44,920 nt of DNA from contig CM007342.1 in NCBI GenBank assembly GCA_000333855.2, positions 306,821 through 351,740 on the forward strand, read 5' to 3'. The position numbers and the translations under genes were made by a program. Of this stretch, positions 1 through 9,698 are shown one piece after another (position 1 is the stretch's first letter; each line of letters opens with the position of its first letter). Source of the stretch: Endotrypanum monterogeii. Its lineage: Eukaryota; Euglenozoa; Kinetoplastea; Trypanosomatida; Trypanosomatidae. The notes beneath the pieces were generated by a model, which searched no databases, was not told the DNA's origin, and was given only the letters and a program-made list of their open reading frames with translations.

Positions 1-1245
1 AAAAAAAAAACAGAAACGAAGACGACACAACTTTAAGCAGAAACTGCTCCGCAGGAAACCCCAGAGAAACCCTAGCAAGTCAGGCGTGGTGGTAAAAACC
101 CTTCAACTACACGCACACACACATAGCTGTCCCATGTCTTTTTTTTTCTCGCATCCAAGCGATTCATTACCTAAAGCAGTTAGCAGCCAACAGAAACAGA
201 ATATGGACAAGGGGAAACGGCACCACCCAGCACTCTCACAACTACCGCTCCACCCTCCTTTGCAGGTAAACAAGAATCGGCTGCAGCTGCAGTTGGATAG
301 CACGAGCTATGGTGGAAGAGAAAAATGAGGGGAATCGTGACGCATCGCGTGTCAGTCTAGCGTGAAGACTGCATAGTCAGCATGTGTGCGCACAACCGTA
401 TCCCATACGCCCCTGCTGTACCACGGCTCGGAGCACACTGCGGGAACCCGTAGAGACTTGCATACACCCCACGGGCCCTCCAGACGCCTACGCAGCCCCT
501 TCGATGAACACCCGCGGAGCCACCCACGCCAAACAGTCAAGGGAGACGTGCATTATCCGCTCTGCTCGGCAACTGTAGCAGCGGCACCACTGTGCAGTGA
601 GGAAAAAGGGGAAGAAAGGTGGAGGCCGATCCACACACGACCAGTCAATGTGTCCAGCGACAGACGAGACGCCGCCATGAGCTGCAGCAGCAGGCTGCAC
701 AGGAAAGGGGAGCGGGGAGAAAGGGGCACCACAGCGCCAGCTGGAGTTGCACCAAGCACAATGGCCGCACCCCCCCCCGCACGCCCCTCCCCAGACCTCC
801 GCAGGAGTCTGAAGTGTAGACAAGCGTACTTGCGTGGCGGTGCTCCGAGGGAGACGAAGCTGCAGCTTACGCTCGACGGTCTGCTTCTTGCTGCCGGACG
901 GTGAGGCGCGGTACAGCTTATGTCTTGTCGGAGGAAGAGTGAATCGCCGCCTCTGGGGTACGCGGGGCAGGCGGTCAGACAGGTGCCCTCGTCTGTTCCT
1001 TGGGCACCTGGCACTTGGAGGTATACCTCCTCGCAGACGCCCTCTCCTTAATCAAAGCTCACTAGAGAGGCCCGTGCATTCGAGCTTCTCATGACAGCAC
1101 AGGCCGGAGTGAAGAGGTCGTAGAGTCACCGTGCAGAAGCGCAAACAGGCGTGTCCTTCATCTACGGTTCGTTGTGATGAATGTCTTTTGCCTGTCGCTG
1201 CTTTCTCTTTTTTTTCCCTGCTTCGCACCGCACATGCGCCGAAAT

Positions 1246-1291
<46 letters not shown>

Positions 1292-1440
1292 ATTACACAT
1301 GTACTCCGTTGTGCGACGGTTTTGGGTCCTTTTCGTGAAGGGTTTGGGAACAGAAGTTCTCTTCTCTTTTTGTCACAAGCGCCTGTGAGCAGCGGTATAT
1401 ACCCGCTTTCGGTTAGGGAACGTAGAGGGGGAGGGGGGGT
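1..1440. other. Spacer downstream of the distal b5 reductase gene
   Basis: No convincing gene. This lies downstream of the leftward-read reductase that ends at 1441, so it should contain that gene's 3' UTR and the spacer to the next minus-strand gene beyond the window. It begins with an A-run (a T-run on the coding strand) and has a CA microsatellite at 1247-1289. A GC-rich stretch at about 640-1030 differs from its surroundings; overlapping open frames there on both strands show no family resemblance and look fortuitous. A decayed retroposon is possible but unproven. A short G-rich tract (about 1425-1440) abuts the reductase stop codon. Confidence 0.6.
1247..1289. repeat. (CA)n microsatellite
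   Basis: About 21 uninterrupted CA units. It makes the overlapping frames read as His-Thr or Val-Cys runs, which are artefacts. Confidence 0.95.
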
Positions 1441-2307
1441 TCAGAATTTGAAGACCTCGTGCTCGGTGTAACCCATCTCTTTGAGATATCCTCGAAGTGG
1501 CCCTTGCTTGGGTGGGGCAGAGGAGTAATCCTTGGTACCGCAGATGGTTTCCATGAATGGCGGCGGGCCACTGACCAGCACACAGGATGTTTTCTGTCCC
1601 GGTGCCGGCATCGTCTCCTTGATCATCGTCTTGTCAATGTGACCGGAGTACCCCGTCCACCGCCTCGGGGGCTTCGTCAAGCAGTGGTGGGTGAAAAACT
1701 TTCCAGGGTATTCCCTACGCAGGTCCGCCAGCTCCTTAGAAAGCAGAATATCCTCCTCCGTCCTGTTGGAGTAAAGAAGGGAAATTGATGTTGCGTTGTT
1801 TGGATCGTGCAGGACGTTGTTCACGATTTGAAACATGGGAGTGAGACCTGTACCACCGGCGATCATGCCGATATTTGAGTACTGGCCGGGCTTCACCTCG
1901 AACGTGAGCCAGGGACCCTTCACGTCGATGTAGTCGCCAACCTTCAGAGAAAAAAGATGCGAACCCATCTTTGCGTTCGGGTAGCACTTCACAACCAGAT
2001 CGAAATGGCCTTCATCGTGTGTTAAGTTGATGGGCGTGTAGGGGCGCGTCACTTCGTTGCCCTGAGCGTCAGTGTAGCGAAGGGTAATACACGACGCCAC
2101 AGGGATGTCCAGGCGCGTGCTGCTCGATGGGAGGGCAAACCTGAAGCGCTTTGTGTTGTGCGATTCATTATCAACGTGAATTAGTTGGTATTTCTGAAAG
2201 CTTTTTTGAGAAAAGGCAGTCTCGCCGCTCCGCGCCTGCACTTGGGACCCAGACCTGTACGCGCTGGCACCCGCGAAACCGATAACCGATGCCAAAAAAG
2301 TCTTCAT
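1441..2307 (-). CDS. NADH-cytochrome b5 reductase, Mcr1-type (copy A)
   Basis: This 288-residue flavoprotein should pass electrons from NADH through FAD to cytochrome b5 or another one-electron acceptor. Seen: FAD-binding RPYTP at residues 88-92, KMGSH at 113-117 in the flavin domain, the nucleotide-binding GGTGLTP at 151-157 and the C-terminal GPPPFM at 247-252. The tail ends in VFKF, as in fungal mitochondrial Mcr1 enzymes. The first 25 or so residues are hydrophobic then basic, fitting a mitochondrial presequence or membrane anchor. Length is normal for the family. The residue before GPPPFM is Ser, where the family and the neighbouring copy have Cys. The ATG matches the position used by the paralogue at 3862-4731, so the pair looks like a tandem duplication. 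It is the distal gene of the leftward array. Confidence 0.9.
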   Translation of the reverse strand: MKTFLASVIGFAGASAYRSGSQVQARSGETAFSQKSFQKYQLIHVDNESHNTKRFRFALPSSSTRLDIPVASCITLRYTDAQGNEVTRPYTPINLTHDEGHFDLVVKCYPNAKMGSHLFSLKVGDYIDVKGPWLTFEVKPGQYSNIGMIAGGTGLTPMFQIVNNVLHDPNNATSISLLYSNRTEEDILLSKELADLRREYPGKFFTHHCLTKPPRRWTGYSGHIDKTMIKETMPAPGQKTSCVLVSGPPPFMETICGTKDYSSAPPKQGPLRGYLKEMGYTEHEVFKF

Positions 2308-3861
2308 GGTTTTGCAATGCGTGGTCGATATCGACTTGACGGAGACCCAGGAGGAATGCTGCAGAGGGAGAGGTGGACTCGATCAAGTAAGGTGGATAAA
2401 ACGAAGGAATGGGTGAACGTCACGCGTGCCTTCGCTGAAGTGTGCTTCGCTCTTGAACTGCTCCAAGTGAAAGGGGAAAAGGAATAAAGGACAACTGTTG
2501 AACCTTCTGGAGGGGGGAGGATAGTGCGTATTGCCTTTTTCTTCTGTCTCCCTGACCCTATCCCTGAATAGAAAACGTTAAAATAGAGGAGCTAAGAATA
2601 TATATATATATAAAGAAATGTCAAGCCTGCTGGGCTACTGGGGCGGAAGATAACGATAAGTAGTAGTATTCCTTCATTGGTGTGTATGCGTTTAAAAAAC
2701 AAAAATCGAAGAAAAAATAAAAAGCAGCAGCAGCAAGGTTGCGTCCATGGAAGAGGTGAAAGGGAAAGACGAGGAGAGTCCACAGAAACGTGGTCATTGC
2801 CTCTCACATCGCACTAGTAATGGGTTGTGTGCGCGCGAACATGCTGCAGAGCTTGTGAGTGCACAACAGGAAAAACTGCCCGAGGGGTACAACCAACAAC
2901 ATAAGCGTATATATGTCACCGAGTGAGCTCAAGAACAGTGCGACGTACAGCTTTTTGCTTTTAAGCGATGTAACAAGTACAGGAAGCGAACAAAACGGTT
3001 GGTGGGATTCTCTCCTCTTGTGCTTTGCCGACATAAGACTGTCTAAATACGACGCGACTTTCATTGGCCCCTCCAGCCCTCCTCCCCCTCCTCCTCCTCC
3101 TGTGGAAAAGTACTTTCCCACATGTCGAAAGTCTTCTGGAGGTTTCACAACTGAAATCGGTCGATGCAGCAGGGCAATGATATATATATATAGTAAGAAT
3201 AACAAAGACCAGAGACTGAAGACGGACAAAGGCAACAAAGAAAAAAATCGCTACGAACGAGATAAACATACGTCTCAACGAATCGAGAAACGGGAATGCA
3301 AAGGCAGTACACGAAGACGATAACGTGAAAAACACAACACACTTTTGTTCAGTGACGATGTGCGAAATGACAGTCATAAGCACCTTTTTTTTTTTGCAGG
3401 GGGGTTAATTAAATGTCACCATGTTTGTGCGAAGTTCTGAGAGCGCAGAGAAAGGCACGGATGCGACTCTTTAGTTGAAAAAAAAAACCTCCTCGGGGAA
3501 AGAGCGCAAAGGCACCTTCGATGCACCTGGGCAAAAAGTAGCAGACCAGAAGAGCCCTACTAATGCAGATCAGGCTGCAAGCACGGACATCGTCACACAC
3601 AATTGAAAATTCTATTTCCTAGTGGCACACTCAAGTTGCTACCGATATTCTTTTTTTTTTCTAGCAATTTGCTGCAGTATGATACCCTCACCGTATCCCC
3701 CACCTCGAGCGATGCCAGAGGAGCGCGGCAAGCACGCCGATGAGAAGGACCTTGCTCGCACAAGCATTTTCTCCTCGCCTCCATTCTCGCTTAGCACGAG
3801 CCCCACTTGCGATGAGCTGCGAAGAGGCCGCAGCGAGTTAATAATTCGTTCGTTTTTTTTG
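2308..3861. other. Spacer between the two b5 reductase genes
   Basis: No gene supported. This 1.55-kb stretch should hold the 3' UTR of copy B and the 5' UTR of copy A, both read leftward. It contains short TA arrays (about 2599-2613 and 3179-3192), a CTC-rich tract at about 3070-3101 and several A-runs that are U-runs in the transcript. Overlapping frames of 140-154 codons on both strands run through these repeats and are rejected as chance. Confidence 0.6.
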
Positions 3862-4731
3862 TTAGAGTTTGAACACCATTTTGGACACGTAGCCTAGCTC
3901 CTTCAAGTAGCCCTTCACTTCACCCTGAGATGGTGGAGAGCTCTTGAAGTCTTTATCGCCAGAAATAGCTTCCATAAACGGCGGTGGTCCACAGACAAGA
4001 ATAATGGAATCACTGGCGCGGTTTGGAGGAGGCATGAGCGATTTGATCATCTCCTTGTTGACATAGCCAACCCCGCCCATCCAGTCAGATGGAGCCTTGG
4101 AGAGTACAAAGTATGGCGAGAACCGCGGGTACGTCTCCATCAATTCATTCAGCTCGTTGCCAAGAAGCACGTCTTCCTTTCGCTGGTTCGCGTAGATCAA
4201 GGAAATCTCCGTTGTGTTCTTTGGAGCATGCAACACATGCCGTGCTACTTGATACATTGGTGTGATACCTGTGCCACCAGCAATCATGCCAATCGCTTTG
4301 TATTGATTTGCCCTGATGGGTAACTTCACCCATGGTCCTTTCACGTCGATAGTATCACCTTTTTTCATTGCAAACAAATGAGAACCCATTTTGGAGCCTT
4401 GGTATTTCTTTACCAAAACATCGAAGTACCCAAGCTGATCACTACGACTAATCGGCGTGTACGGACGAACAACTTCCTTCCCATCCTTGTCAAGGAAGCG
4501 GAAGCTAACACAGCTGGCCACCTCAAGATTCAGTGGCATATCTGCCTCCGGTAAGGCAAAACGGAACACCTTCGTGTTATGAGATTCGTCGTAGACATCC
4601 AGTAACGGAAAAGAGCGGTACTCAGATTGTGAAAATGGGCTAGTCGGCGTCGCGCAGTTCGAGACCGTCGAAACGCTGTGGTACCAGCTGGAGGTGACGA
4701 GCCCTGTCGCAGCAGCGACGAAAGCCTTCAT
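3862..4731 (-). CDS. NADH-cytochrome b5 reductase, Mcr1-type (copy B)
   Basis: A 289-residue paralogue of the reductase at 1441-2307, colinear over its whole length. Seen: RPYTP (FAD) at residues 89-93, KMGSH at 114-118, GGTGITP (NADH) at 152-158 and a canonical CGPPPFM at 247-253, keeping the Cys that copy A lacks. The C-terminus ends in VFKL. The N-terminal 25 residues are Ala/Ser/Val-rich with few charges, consistent with a mitochondrial or membrane-targeting leader. Expected role is electron transfer from NADH to cytochrome b5, for example for sterol or fatty-acid desaturation or outer-membrane redox. On the minus strand a T12 run and then an AG lie just upstream, a plausible trans-splice site. 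The family call is firm; location is inferred. Confidence 0.92.
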   Translation of the reverse strand: MKAFVAAATGLVTSSWYHSVSTVSNCATPTSPFSQSEYRSFPLLDVYDESHNTKVFRFALPEADMPLNLEVASCVSFRFLDKDGKEVVRPYTPISRSDQLGYFDVLVKKYQGSKMGSHLFAMKKGDTIDVKGPWVKLPIRANQYKAIGMIAGGTGITPMYQVARHVLHAPKNTTEISLIYANQRKEDVLLGNELNELMETYPRFSPYFVLSKAPSDWMGGVGYVNKEMIKSLMPPPNRASDSIILVCGPPPFMEAISGDKDFKSSPPSQGEVKGYLKELGYVSKMVFKL

Positions 4732-5494
4732 CGTTTCTATTTGCTAATTGACTACGTAAAACTTTCAAAAAAAAAAAATGGACGATTTCCCCGATTTAAA
4801 AAAGTCGAGAAAGAAAGTACTATGCTGGGAGAGGGAGCTGCCTGCACTTGCTATGGTGAAAAAACAAACGCACGGGGGTTGAGTCTCTACAGAGATGAGC
4901 GCCGCAAGCACGGCTTCGTGCGTAAGATATGCAAGAAATCAATTTACTCAAGGTTCGCAGCCGTTGAAGTGGAGAGTTTTAAAAAAATGAGTGGCCAGGG
5001 TACATAGATATCTAAAAAAAGTGATGAAATGTCAGTGGCTTTGTAAAGCCGTAACACATACCGGAAGTGAAAAAAAAATATGTGTTCTTATCGATACAAA
5101 GGGTACTTCCACAAGATCTTTTTGAGCACTTCAGTTCCTATTTACATCGCAAAAATGTTCGGGTTAAACGAAGGGTGCGCTACCTCTCCTTTTTCTTCCC
5201 GACGACACCAACACCAAAAAAAAAGAGGTACTCTTTTTTTGACGGAGATGGTTTGGTCGATTACAATACTTTTTATATTATAATCTGCCAGTTTGTTCAT
5301 GGCATTAGATCCGTGCAAATGTCATGTTGGAAGGAGAAAAAGGGCTCGTGTCCGAATGAGCTTTTGTTGAGGAGAATCGACACTTACCCTCAAGAAAACA
5401 TTTTTAAAAATGTGCTGAGAGTCTCATTTGTTCGAAAATGCAGAATTTAATCCGAAACGTATAGGCACCATATCGACGAAATAAAGTAGCAGAC
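4732..5494. other. Spacer between eIF2D-like and b5 reductase genes
   Basis: No gene supported. It holds the eIF2D-like 3' UTR and the reductase 5' UTR, read leftward. An A12 run at about 4768-4779 is a U-tract in the transcript, about 35 bases before the reductase start, and fits a trans-splicing pyrimidine tract. The rest is AT-rich. Plus-strand frames of 109 and 127 codons here are interrupted by A-runs and show no domain. Confidence 0.6.
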
Positions 5495-7501
5495 TCAACC
5501 CTTCATCTGCTTTTGTGAAAAAATCAGATGCGATGGAGGCACATTTGCTTCTTTCAGAAGTGCGGAGGCGACCTTATCATGTAAACTTCCTTGTAAATGA
5601 ATTTGCAGTGGGATTTTTGTCCCATTTTTCAAGTTTTTCATCTCCTTCGAAGGGTCGACCACAGAGGTACTTGTAGAAAACTGTTTTTTCCACTGACTAG
5701 CAAACAGATCAAGATCAAAACCAAAAGACTCGAGGTTCTGTACTATTGTAATTATCTTGCTGTTAGTTGATTTCTCTGCCCACAAAGTAACTTTTGGTAG
5801 CGGTCCGTTTTTGACTATGCGCCTCGGAATCAAGCTATCGCTTGCCAGCGACGAGCCCTCCACTACGGTCTGCAAAACAATTTCATGCTTCAGTCTCATT
5901 AAGCCCAACATCCTTTCCACAGCTACATCGAGTGGTACCTCGGGCGCGTATGTCTTGGTGGTGAACATCCTCGATAATGTATCATTAATTTTGACAGTTG
6001 GCAGTTTTCTTTTCTCTGCCTCATTCACGATTAGCAAATTGTGATTTTTTATGTATTTTTTCAAATTGTCGACTAGTGTTGATCGTAAGTACGGCTCATC
6101 AAGAATATATTCATCAATCGGAGTCTTCTCGAAAACAGGAACGGTGCCCGTAGTCACCTGTTCAATTGTAGGAAACAGCGCATCGTGCGGAATACTCAGT
6201 TCCTCGCCCATGAGCAATATTCGAATGAGATCATCATCCATTCCACGGGAAGCTACGTAAAAAACGCTAGCAGAAACAAGATGCTGACGGAACACAGCTG
6301 CACCAGCTGCAACTAGTTTTGCTTGCAGTGCTCGCACCTCCTCTTCACACCTTTCCCGATGTACGGTATTGAGAAAATCAGCATAGGCAGCATTGTGCTG
6401 TCGCATCACAACAGCTGACTTCATTATTTGAGTAATACAGTGAACACCGGGACTAGTTTCAGAAACAGTGAGAAGATCCGGAACGCTTTCAAAAAATGCA
6501 AGCGCTTTTTTATATTTTGTATGTTTAAACTGTATCGCAGCCGTATGAGATCCGTCTCTTGGGTACGAGTGTAGAACAATGCTCGTGAACTGTGGCATTG
6601 GTATTGGCAGCATTGTCTGTGTCACTTGCTTCACAGCTTCGCAGAGACAAAACCTCAGCATCTTCTCTTCGTCTGAGAAAATACCGATATAGTCGACGAC
6701 GGGTAAAACCGTACCTCCCGTCGCCTCATTATGCAAGAGGTCGAGGTCTGAGTTTTTCTTTTCTGTCAGCAACACGCTCACCTGGGATCCTTTTTCGCGA
6801 ACCTCTTCTTCTTCGAATTCAGACGGAATAAGAGGTGTTTGAGAGCAAAGGCTGTAATTCGTAACAAACCGGTTCTCGAATTCCTTCCACAGGCTGTCTC
6901 TGAAACATTGCACTATGAATACACCAATGCCTGTCTCTTGCTTTGCCACCATGTTGCTCGTCACCATTCCCACTGCGTAGGGGATGTCAACGCCGACAGA
7001 GTATATGAGTGCTACATCCCCGATCACCAGTGATGTTTTCTTCTGAGTGCTCACTATCCCTGGCATCATCAAGTGTGCGCCACCCAAGAGATACCGAGAA
7101 GTTGAGCCACGGCATACTGTAGCAGCACCGCATCCACTTACAACGGTTGTCCAATCACCACCTTTATCGAGAACAGCTTGGTGGAGCCGAAGAAAGAAAA
7201 AAACAGTAGGTACTATGGGATATCTGAACCTACTAGCCGGTGTTATGACATCCTGCTCATCATCCGCCAGACGATCAATTGAGATGAAGAATGGTACCTC
7301 ATTCACGAAATATACGAACGCAAATGATCCAGTTCCGCATTGAAATTTGCGCTTAGTAACCGTATCCTTTTTACCGATAAGCAGATCCAACTTCTCTGAA
7401 TTTTCCTTTCCAATTACAATCAGAACATCAGCTCTAAGATTCTTCAAATCGCTTTTGCCGACAGATTGAGCTTCTTTGGATGTCAGCTTTTTCTTGAACA
7501 T
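5495..7501 (-). CDS. EIF2D: Translation factor eIF2D (ligatin-like)
   Basis: This 668-residue protein has the eIF2D order. An N-terminal pre-PUA domain starts with MFKKKL and has KNLRADV at 20-26. A PUA domain covers about 94-185 with GAHLMMPGIV at 141-150. A middle region has a SWIB/winged-helix-like segment around 480-510. A C-terminal SUI1 domain covers about 567-660. eIF2D is known to deliver initiator tRNA to the ribosomal P site without GTP and to help recycle post-termination 40S subunits. Human eIF2D is about 584 residues, so this copy carries extra middle sequence. It is the first gene of the leftward unit, next to the strand switch. By eye its codon use is less GC-rich at third positions than the plus-strand genes further right. 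MCT-1/DENR split proteins are excluded by the fused domains. Confidence 0.9.
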   Translation of the reverse strand: MFKKKLTSKEAQSVGKSDLKNLRADVLIVIGKENSEKLDLLIGKKDTVTKRKFQCGTGSFAFVYFVNEVPFFISIDRLADDEQDVITPASRFRYPIVPTVFFFLRLHQAVLDKGGDWTTVVSGCGAATVCRGSTSRYLLGGAHLMMPGIVSTQKKTSLVIGDVALIYSVGVDIPYAVGMVTSNMVAKQETGIGVFIVQCFRDSLWKEFENRFVTNYSLCSQTPLIPSEFEEEEVREKGSQVSVLLTEKKNSDLDLLHNEATGGTVLPVVDYIGIFSDEEKMLRFCLCEAVKQVTQTMLPIPMPQFTSIVLHSYPRDGSHTAAIQFKHTKYKKALAFFESVPDLLTVSETSPGVHCITQIMKSAVVMRQHNAAYADFLNTVHRERCEEEVRALQAKLVAAGAAVFRQHLVSASVFYVASRGMDDDLIRILLMGEELSIPHDALFPTIEQVTTGTVPVFEKTPIDEYILDEPYLRSTLVDNLKKYIKNHNLLIVNEAEKRKLPTVKINDTLSRMFTTKTYAPEVPLDVAVERMLGLMRLKHEIVLQTVVEGSSLASDSLIPRRIVKNGPLPKVTLWAEKSTNSKIITIVQNLESFGFDLDLFASQWKKQFSTSTSVVDPSKEMKNLKNGTKIPLQIHLQGSLHDKVASALLKEANVPPSHLIFSQKQMKG

Positions 7502-8369
7502 ACTGTGTCTCTCTTACTTGTTTTCTTCTTAGGAAACTGCAGCGTTGAAACTCGAAAATTTAGACCTTGAGAAAGCCAGCAGAGGAGTTGAGGTGATATG
7601 TTAAAAAAAGATGGGGGTGACATGCCAGGGCGGGAAGAGGTCAATGCACATACACTGCAGCTCTTGAGAAGCCCTAGGGCTTAGCGGACCCTCGATAGTT
7701 GAAAGTTAACTTGCCTGATAAGCCGATATCTAAGCTATTCCACAATTTTTTTTTTGCTGCAAACTTCTTCTGGAGCGGATTGGGTATATAACTAACATCA
7801 TCGGCAATGACCGCAAGAACAAGCTGAAAAAAAAAGATGAGCCAATCTTGCGGTTGTGTACTGTGAGCCGTAAAAGCATGGTTTACAGAGTGAAGACAGG
7901 TTTGCAGACCCACCAGCTATTTTGAGCTTGCGAGCAATCAAAAAAATCTTGTTTGCATACGTCAAACTAACTTCATGTTCTCCTTCATATTATCAAGGCA
8001 ATCTTCGTAAGTCTTTTTTCGTTTTCAAGACACACGTCATGCCCTTGAAATGCACAAAACGACTGCAGCAAAGTGGCAACCCCTCCCTTATAAACAGACT
8101 CATCACCAAGAAGAGTCTAGCAGCCTTCCCCCAACACACAGGAGATACGTTACAAGGTGCGGCGACTCTAACTGGTACACCTCCAAAACGCCGCTACATG
8201 AATTTTCCCCCAACCCCCTGCCATCACTTTCTCAGTGTTCAACATGTTCCGCCCACACAGTGGGGTTAAACTTGATGCGGACCACGTTTACTCTGCAACG
8301 GTGGTCTTTATCATTTTCGAGATGCAGATCCAGCTCGGTTATTACTAGACCTTCACAGCCCCCCAAAAC

Positions 8370-8870
8370 ATTAAGTGAGCCGAGTCCAGGCACTCATACC
8401 GTGAAGAAGAAAAGCATCCGCCCTCCCCCCCTTGGCAGCACTCCCATGATCCGTTCGAGGGGTGGCGGGGTCCACTGGGCCCTAAGACGGAGGAGAGGGG
8501 AGAGCTCCCCAGATGGCGTGGCGTCGCATCAGCCTCCGCCAGCGGGGGCGTGTGCGCTGTGCTGCCCCAATGCTGGTCAACGTGCCAAGGTAGCTGGAGC
8601 CCGCCCCGCACGGCCTTCGTTGCCTGCTGGGTGTGGTGGTGGTGGGCTGCGCCGCGCTTCGCCGCGCCGCGAGGGGGGATGCGCCAGGCGGTGACCGACA
8701 CGATGGGAGCGGCTGTGGGGCGGCCTGCGGGGTGGGCGGTATGCAGGCCGCGGCCGACGGAGCTCAAGCCACCGGAGTCGGTGATGACTGCGGCGCGCGC
8801 TCGCCACCCGCTGTATTGCAGCACGCGATGGCTCCTGTGGCAGGCGGGGGGGGGGTCTACTGGAATGTCA
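8370..8870. mobile_element. GC-rich block, possible decayed SIDER-type retroposon
   Basis: About 500 bases of GC-rich sequence with fairly sharp edges inside an AT-richer strand-switch region. Length and composition fit the roughly 550-base SIDER elements of Leishmania, which are truncated relatives of ingi/DIRE retroposons. Some short segments (for example the reverse complement of 8510-8530 and 8600-8650) look like SIDER sequence from memory. No poly-A tail or target-site duplication could be identified. Could instead be unrelated GC-rich regulatory DNA. Confidence 0.3.
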
Positions 8871-9533
8871 CTCTTTGCGTTCTATTGGCAGCGAATGGGA
8901 CTTGTGAAGAACGAGAACCTTCTATTCTCGTCGGATGCTGTTTTGCTTTCTTTGAGGATAGGCGGCAAAGGGTGGCTTTTTGAAGGCTGTAAAGCTCTTT
9001 GTGAAAGGAATTGGCAGAAGATTTCCTTTTTTTCACTAGCCTTGGTTATCAGATTTTTGAAAGTAGGCTGTGTGTATCAAATGCTAACTTGTTTGCTGCC
9101 CCATAGACATGAAGCACTGAAATGCTGCAGTTGCGAATGAGGAAGAGGGAGTTGAAGTGGTTGAATGGTTGCAGGATAGGAGCGGTGATTGTGAAACATA
9201 GCTGGCGATGCAAGTGCGCTGGGTCTGGGATCGATAAAAGGGTGACTAGCACCGTTACTGTTGAGTATGTTGAGATAGGATATTGGGAAAGCGGGTAAAT
9301 GGTCAATCATCGGCGAAGAATACAGGAAGTTGCTCTGATCTCTTCTGTTCGTTATGTCAACGGGGTTTAGGGTGAAGTAAGACCTAAATTTTTCCACCGT
9401 AGCATCCCGTCAGAGGATGCTGTTCCGGTGGTATTAGTGCATGTGGCTGTCAAATGAATTTGTTCCGGCGTATCTCATGCCTTACAGCACGCTTTTTCAT
9501 GTGGCTATATGCAATCCCTTTGTCCACGTTGAT

Positions 9534-9551
9534 TCCTTTTTTTCTTTCCAG
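9534..9551 (+). promoter_or_regulatory. Predicted trans-splice acceptor for zinc-ribbon gene
   Basis: A T-rich pyrimidine tract ending in CCAG at 9548-9551, 147 bases before the ATG at 9699. This is the expected form of a spliced-leader acceptor and would start the first mRNA of the rightward unit. Confidence 0.55.
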
Positions 9552-9698
9552 TGCATTATCAACATCATCACATAACTTTGATGAACGTTTTCCGTCTCTT
9601 GTAGCTTTTCTTTATCGTTCCTGTAGATTTTCTAAAGGGTTAGTAAGTACTTTTCATCACGAAGGTGTTCCGTTCTCCGAGACTATTACAGTATTACA

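Larger units (their letters stand above)
7502..9698. promoter_or_regulatory. Divergent strand-switch region (predicted Pol II start region)
   Basis: Genes on both sides point away: eIF2D-like leftward from 7501, zinc-ribbon protein rightward from 9699. In trypanosomatids such head-to-head gaps are established sites of bidirectional Pol II initiation, marked by histone acetylation rather than TATA boxes. The 2.2-kb gap lacks the long TA microsatellites found in most other spacers, and holds a GC-rich block at about 8370-8870. A pyrimidine tract on the minus strand (about 7571-7611) suits eIF2D-like splicing and another at 9534-9551 suits the rightward gene. Overlapping open frames of 76-214 codons are not supported as genes. 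No tRNA was seen. Confidence 0.75.

Noticed and set aside
553..1014. 153-codon minus-strand frame downstream of copy A reductase
   Set aside because: GC-rich region with open frames in several phases; Ser/Leu/Gly-rich product without a family.
2804..3383. Frames of 140-154 codons between the two reductases
   Set aside because: They cross TA and CTC repeats on both strands, giving Ile-Tyr and Pro or Gly runs.
8050..8824. Open frames of 159-214 codons on both strands in the strand-switch region
   Set aside because: They overlap each other in the GC-rich block, where few stops are expected, and show no recognisable domain.
9361..9375. GGTTTAGGG as telomere-like repeat
   Set aside because: A single copy only; no tandem TTAGGG units.
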